From Lachnospiraceae bacterium (lineage in GTDB: Bacteria > Bacillota > Clostridia > Lachnospirales > Lachnospiraceae), in NCBI GenBank assembly GCA_017543445.1, contig JAFYGB010000069.1:62001-126000 (forward strand): a stretch of 64,000 bases of DNA. The letters run 5' to 3'. Both the position numbers and the translations under genes were made by a program. Positions 60,820-64,000 of this stretch are shown here, piece by piece. Under the pieces are notes generated by a model, which was not told the origin of the DNA, ran no database searches, and saw only the letters and a program-made list of their open reading frames with translations. The stretch's first letter is position 1. Every line of letters begins with the position of its first letter.

Positions 60820-62103
60820 ATGGATCCTTCAAAAACCAAAAAAACATTGATCTGGATAACGATCTCCGGATTTTTATATGCGTGCATTGCCCTGATCCTG
60901 CCCATGGTCACGACGCGCCTGATCGGCGCGGATGCCGGCGAAGCGGCAGGTAAAGCGGCGGGCGGTGCCGTGGCCGACACGATCAATATCAGTCAGTTAC
61001 TGATCACGGTCGGTCTGTTTTCGGTACGAACGTTTCAGGTTTCGGACGATAAGGGACTGTTTTCCTTCACGAAGGCATTTTCCTTCCGGTTGTGGACGGT
61101 CCTGCTCATGTCGATCGCATCGGCCGTCTGGATCATCACCGGCGGTTATACGACCGAAAAACTGCAACTTTTGATCCTGATGATCGTGTTTAAGATGACG
61201 GAAGCATTTTCCGATCTGTTCGAGGGAACCTTCCAGCAGGAGAACCGGTTTTACATAGCTGGCCGCATCCTGGCGGTGCAGAATTTCCTCGCGATCGCGG
61301 GCTATGTCGCAACCCTGGCGATCACGCATGACTCGGTCATTTCCCTGCTGATCACGGACATTTTGTATGCGACAGTCGTTTTCGTGATCCACCCGATGTG
61401 TCTGAAGAAACCGCCGGCAGCCTACCGGCCCGTGCTGTTTTCGAAGGACATGAGCCGCATGTTTCTCGTGTGCCTGCCGGCATTTATGAATGCGTTCCTG
61501 TTGGTTTACCTCGACAACTGTGCGAAGTTTGAGGTGGAGAAGACTGGCGGCGAGGGTGTTCTCATGGAATTCACCGCGCTGTTCCTGTGTGTCTTCGTGA
61601 TCAATCTGTTCTCGAGTTTCTTCCTGAAAACGATGCTGAAGGACATCGCGGACCGATATAATCAGAAGGATCGCAAAGGGATGTTGAAGATCATCCGCAT
61701 TCTCATCGGCATCATCCTGGCGTTGACGCTGGGCGGCCTGTGTCTGGCGGAACTCATCGGTCTGCCGATCCTGGGAGCCTTCTATGGCATGGATCTTTCG
61801 AACTACCATTGGGAGATGGGGCTGATCTTCCTGGCCGGCGGCATCAACGCAGTGAATTCTCTGCTTCTGAATGTGCTGATCATCATGCGCAGGCAGTTAC
61901 CGACACTCGTCTGCACCCTCATTTGCGGGGCGGTCGCCTTCTTCACGATGCCGTTATTCGTTACGAAGATGTCCGTCCTGATGGGCGGATCCCTGGGTTA
62001 CCTGGTCATCGTGACTGTACTTTTTGTTCTCTACGCCGGCCTGGCTGTGCATGGCTTGCATAAGATAGAGAGATCATGTGTCAAGGGGGACGGTTCTAAT
62101 TGA
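60820..62103 (+). CDS. Wzx-like polysaccharide flippase (MOP superfamily)
   Basis: A 427-residue membrane protein with about 12-14 helices, related to lipid-linked oligosaccharide flippases and MATE pumps. Typical stretches are ISGFLYACIALILPMVTTRLIG and FEGTFQQENRFYIAGRILAVQN (cores LPMVTTRLIG; QQENRFYIAGR). GAGGTGG precedes ATG 60820; GTG 60814 is an alternative. The last residues CVKGDGSN and the stop TGA are encoded by the terminal repeat that begins at 62077, so the native C-terminus has been replaced or extended. It forms an operon with the DUF2142 gene. Confidence 0.82.
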   Translation: MDPSKTKKTLIWITISGFLYACIALILPMVTTRLIGADAGEAAGKAAGGAVADTINISQLLITVGLFSVRTFQVSDDKGLFSFTKAFSFRLWTVLLMSIASAVWIITGGYTTEKLQLLILMIVFKMTEAFSDLFEGTFQQENRFYIAGRILAVQNFLAIAGYVATLAITHDSVISLLITDILYATVVFVIHPMCLKKPPAAYRPVLFSKDMSRMFLVCLPAFMNAFLLVYLDNCAKFEVEKTGGEGVLMEFTALFLCVFVINLFSSFFLKTMLKDIADRYNQKDRKGMLKIIRILIGIILALTLGGLCLAELIGLPILGAFYGMDLSNYHWEMGLIFLAGGINAVNSLLLNVLIIMRRQLPTLVCTLICGAVAFFTMPLFVTKMSVLMGGSLGYLVIVTVLFVLYAGLAVHGLHKIERSCVKGDGSN

Positions 62104-62446
62104 CACATCGCCATATTGTGCAAGGCTTCTGACCGGGAATTGTGCGTTATATCCGCCTGTTCCCGGTCAGGTCACTTCGCGGTGAAAAACATTGCCGTGT
62201 TGACCAAGGTCGGATTTGAGGGGGCCCGCTTCGACAGAGGCCGTTTTCTTGATGAAAACGACCTCAGCTCGCGCGAAAAGCGATCTCGGAAATCGCTTTT
62301 CTCCCCTCATCCGACTCGGGCCTCACGGCGTTTTTCATCTGCTCGCTCCAATGCCCGGTCGCAGGTGGATATAACGCAATCCCTTAGTCAGAAGCCAGCC
62401 GCAGACAGTGAATGGCTCAAATGGAACCGGCCCCCTTGTCACAGTG
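62077..62446. mobile_element. Hairpin element with terminal repeats and conserved core (copy 2)
   Basis: A 370-bp element. Ends: TGTGTCAAGGGGGACGG... (62077-62108) and the inverted ...GGAACCGGCCCCCTTGTCACA (62414-62446). Outer stem: GGCTTCTGAC and GCGTTATATCC on the left pair with GGATATAACGC and GTCAGAAGCC on the right (62124-62159 with 62362-62396). The apex is the conserved core (62209-62313). The outer stem has no sequence likeness to copy 1, but both pair. The left end lies inside the flippase 3' end. Confidence 0.8.
62209..62313. ncRNA. 105-nt conserved core, second copy
   Basis: Differs from 50281-50385 at three positions (C/T near the start, T/A in P2 and A/G in the P2-P3 joint). The same three stems P1-P3 can form. 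The P2 mismatch is C-T in copy 1 and C-A here. Confidence 0.5.
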
Positions 62447-62473
62447 GGGGGCGAAAGGAATAGAAGATATAGT

Positions 62474-62511
62474 AAAACGTCCTAAGCACGAGAGTGCTTA
62501 GGACGTTTTTT
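62474..62511. terminator. Strong terminator hairpin
   Basis: 16-bp perfect arms AAAACGTCCTAAGCAC (62474-62489) and complement (62494-62509), loop GAGA. T-run follows on the plus strand; T4 on the minus strand. It could end the flippase operon and the small gene at 62521. Confidence 0.85.
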
Positions 62512-62520
62512 GTAGGGAGG

Positions 62521-62592
62521 TTACTCTTTGTAGTTTGTGGTGCTGAGCATCAGTGCGAGGGCTGTGGAAACTGTGATCATTCTTCTTCTCAT
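62521..62592 (-). CDS. Putative 23-residue membrane-type peptide
   Basis: ATG 62592 to TAA 62521 encodes 23 residues: MRRRMITVSTALALMLS, then TTNYKE. A basic start, hydrophobic centre and polar end suggest a small membrane peptide or short secreted signal. AGGAGG lies 8 bases before the ATG. A promoter at 62635-62663 and a terminator at 62474-62511 frame it as a complete small transcription unit of about 150 nt. Being so short, it cannot be matched to a family. Alternatives: an sRNA with fortuitous frame, or a leader peptide. Evidence is structural (promoter, ribosome site, stop, terminator). Confidence 0.55.
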   Translation of the reverse strand: MRRRMITVSTALALMLSTTNYKE

Positions 62593-62634
62593 AATATCTA
62601 CCTCCTGGGATCGTGTTTTGCTTGATCCACCTAC

Positions 62635-62663
62635 AATCTAGCAGAAGAAAAATGTGAAATCAA
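62635..62663 (-). promoter_or_regulatory. Promoter of the small peptide gene
   Basis: On the minus strand TTGATT (62658-62663) and TAGATT (62635-62640), spacer 17, about 40 bases before the ATG. Confidence 0.5.
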
Positions 62664-62756
62664 TGGTTCCGGGCGAAGTTTAAAACAACTATAACAAACT
62701 TTAATATATCCGAAACAGGATGAAAATAATTTGTAATACACGTGTAATATACACGC

Positions 62757-62823
62757 AAAAAAAAGACCGCCTTACGCCGGATGTGCGCCGAAGGATCGGG
62801 CATGCACGGACGATAAGACGGTC
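62757..62823 (-). terminator. Terminator of the PRPP synthetase gene
   Basis: GACCGCCTTA (62765-62774) pairs with TAAGACGGTC (62814-62823) with one G-U; on the minus strand an eight-T run follows. Confidence 0.7.
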
Positions 62824-62841
62824 GAGTTTATTCAAAGTGTT

Positions 62842-64000
62842 TTATGCCAGATTCGGATCTTCCTTATACCGGGCGAGCAGGCGATTGATGCGTTCGGTCG
62901 GGTTCAGCAGATCGTGAATGCTGGCGTTGTGATTCAGGTGATCGATCAGCATCGCGATGTATTTGCTTAAGTCAACGGATACGTAGTACGGGCGGGAGAG
63001 CAGCTCCGGGGTCTGGTAGATCAGGTTCGTCGTGTAGAGACGGTCAATGATGCCCGCCTCGTAGGCGTTATCGAACTTCGCTAGGCCGTTGGTGAAGAGA
63101 CCGAAGGTTACGACGCCGAATACACGGCGTGCCTTACGGCGCTTCAGTTCGCGCGCTACATCGAGGATGCTGTCACCGGAGGAGATCATGTCGTCGACGA
63201 TGATCACGTCCTGGCCGGCAACGTCCGCTCCGAGGAATTCGTGCGCTACGATGGGGTTGCGTCCGTCCACGACCTTCGAATAGTCGCGGCGCTTGTAAAA
63301 CATACCCATGTCGACACCCAGACGGTTCGCGTAGTGGATGGCGCGGCGGGTGCCGCCCTCATCCGGGCTGATGACCATCAGGTGTTCGGGATCGATGGTG
63401 AGATCCTTCTCGGTTTTTAAGAGTGCTTTGATGAACTGGTAGATACAGGGCACATCCTCGAACGAAACGAGGGGGATGGCGTTCTGTACACGGGAGTCAT
63501 GGGCATCAAACGTGATGATGTTGGATACGCCCATATTGACCAGTTCCTTCAGTGCGATGGCGCAGTCGAGAGACTCGCGGCCGCTGCGCTTATCCTGACG
63601 GCTTTCGTACAGGAAAGGCATGATGACCGAAATACGGCGCGCCTTACCGCCAATGGCAGCGATCATGCGCTTCAGATCCTGGAAATGATCATCCGGCGAC
63701 ATGTGGTTGACATGTCCGCAGAGCGAATACGTCAGACTGTAGTTGCAGACATCGACCATGAGGTAGATGTCGTCACCGCGGACGGACGCATTGATCACGC
63801 CCTTTGCCTCGCCGGTGCCGAAACGGGGCGCCGAGGCCTCGATGATGAACGAGGGCTTTTCATAGCCTGCAAACGAAATCGTGTGGGCCTGCTCATGCTC
63901 ACGCTCGCGACGCTGACGCGCCAGGTGTGCATCGACCTGCTTACCGAGTGCTTCGCAGCTCTTCAGCGGAATGAGACCCAAAGGTCCGATGGGAATTGCA
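62842..64000 (-). CDS. prs: Ribose-phosphate pyrophosphokinase (5' end cut by window)
   Basis: At least 385 residues of PRPP synthetase, which makes phosphoribosyl pyrophosphate from ribose-5-phosphate and ATP. The PRPP/ribose-5-phosphate loop is DVIIVDDMISSGDSI. Other motifs: MPFLYESRQDKRSGRESL (ATP-binding flexible loop), FDAHDSRVQNAIP and VISPDEGGTRRA. The frame remains open to base 64000 (reading AIPIGPLGLIPLKSC towards the start), so the true start lies outside; TTG 63981 is not the start. It is longer than the usual 315-residue form, with an N-terminal extension and insert, as in many clostridial relatives. Confidence 0.92.
   Translation of the reverse strand, partial: AIPIGPLGLIPLKSCEALGKQVDAHLARQRREREHEQAHTISFAGYEKPSFIIEASAPRFGTGEAKGVINASVRGDDIYLMVDVCNYSLTYSLCGHVNHMSPDDHFQDLKRMIAAIGGKARRISVIMPFLYESRQDKRSGRESLDCAIALKELVNMGVSNIITFDAHDSRVQNAIPLVSFEDVPCIYQFIKALLKTEKDLTIDPEHLMVISPDEGGTRRAIHYANRLGVDMGMFYKRRDYSKVVDGRNPIVAHEFLGADVAGQDVIIVDDMISSGDSILDVARELKRRKARRVFGVVTFGLFTNGLAKFDNAYEAGIIDRLYTTNLIYQTPELLSRPYYVSVDLSKYIAMLIDHLNHNASIHDLLNPTERINRLLARYKEDPNLA

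Noticed and set aside
62116..62463. Open reading frame of 115 codons across the second hairpin element
   Set aside because: It runs through both arms of the palindrome and the conserved core, has no ribosome site and no protein-like composition. The same core in the first copy gives a different frame.
63979..63981. TTG as start of PRPP synthetase
   Set aside because: The frame stays open to the window edge and reads IPIGPLG, which fits the family's N-terminus, so the true start is outside.

Overview
The window reads as a chromosomal segment of a low-to-mid GC Gram-positive anaerobe of the Clostridia, most likely a plant-fibre-degrading gut or rumen Lachnospiraceae-type bacterium. The grounds are strong AGGAGG ribosome sites, sigma-A type promoters, lipoprotein and C-terminal membrane-anchor surface proteins, MATE pumps, and a full set of genes for glucuronoxylan use. 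No rRNA, tRNA, CRISPR array or phage structural genes were found.

Layout. 0-1.3 kb: the tail of a membrane-anchored protein and a CE1-type esterase. 1.4-2.0 kb: a MazEF toxin-antitoxin pair on the minus strand with a visible promoter and operator. 2.1-7.2 kb: an FtsX-type ABC exporter with its response regulator and histidine kinase. 7.4-10.3 kb: a lipoprotein, a small membrane protein and a GH39 beta-xylosidase. 10.3-15.4 kb: an AT-richer block with three small lipoprotein genes (one broken by an in-frame TGA after the lipobox) and a second FtsX-type exporter. 15.5-19.6 kb: a LysR regulator, O-acetylhomoserine sulfhydrylase, a zinc-ribbon membrane protein and a decayed HipA-like gene. 19.8-33.8 kb: two MATE pumps, a secreted protein of nine Ig-like repeats, a double GNAT acetyltransferase, an SDR reductase, MTA/SAH nucleosidase, a CapA-like protein and an XpaC-TelA pair.

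34-57.6 kb is a coherent glycan locus. A nine-gene operon (two solute-binding proteins, four permeases, an NHL-repeat protein, a Yip1-like membrane protein and a DUF5696 lipoprotein, with no ATPase) is followed by a GH3 enzyme. A divergent AraC regulator faces GH67 alpha-glucuronidase, uxuA and uxuB. The inferred route is import of (methyl)glucuronic-acid-decorated xylo-oligosaccharides, removal of glucuronate by GH67, removal of xylose by GH3/GH39, removal of acyl groups by the esterase, and conversion of the uronate branch by UxuB and UxuA. 57.6-64 kb: two small secreted proteins sharing a C-terminal GDATP-type anchor, a DUF2142 membrane protein, a flippase, a probable 23-residue peptide gene and PRPP synthetase (cut by the window end).

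The most unusual content is non-coding. Six loci (7.2, 21.2-21.8, 50.1-50.5, 50.6-51.5, 58.3 and 62.1-62.4 kb) carry a family of short inverted repeats with core GGGGACGGTTC and ends TGTGTCAA/TTGACACA, always at or just past a gene's 3' end. Some are bare palindromes. Others enclose long hairpins: a 105-nt core that is about 97% identical in two copies although the surrounding stems differ in sequence yet still pair, and a hairpin frame (H1-H2) around tandem arrays of exact 74-bp or 61-bp period. Compensatory differences between copies indicate that the folds are kept. These elements supply the last codons and stops of two genes and a -35 box for another. I recognise no named family for them and regard them as the best candidate for an undescribed system.
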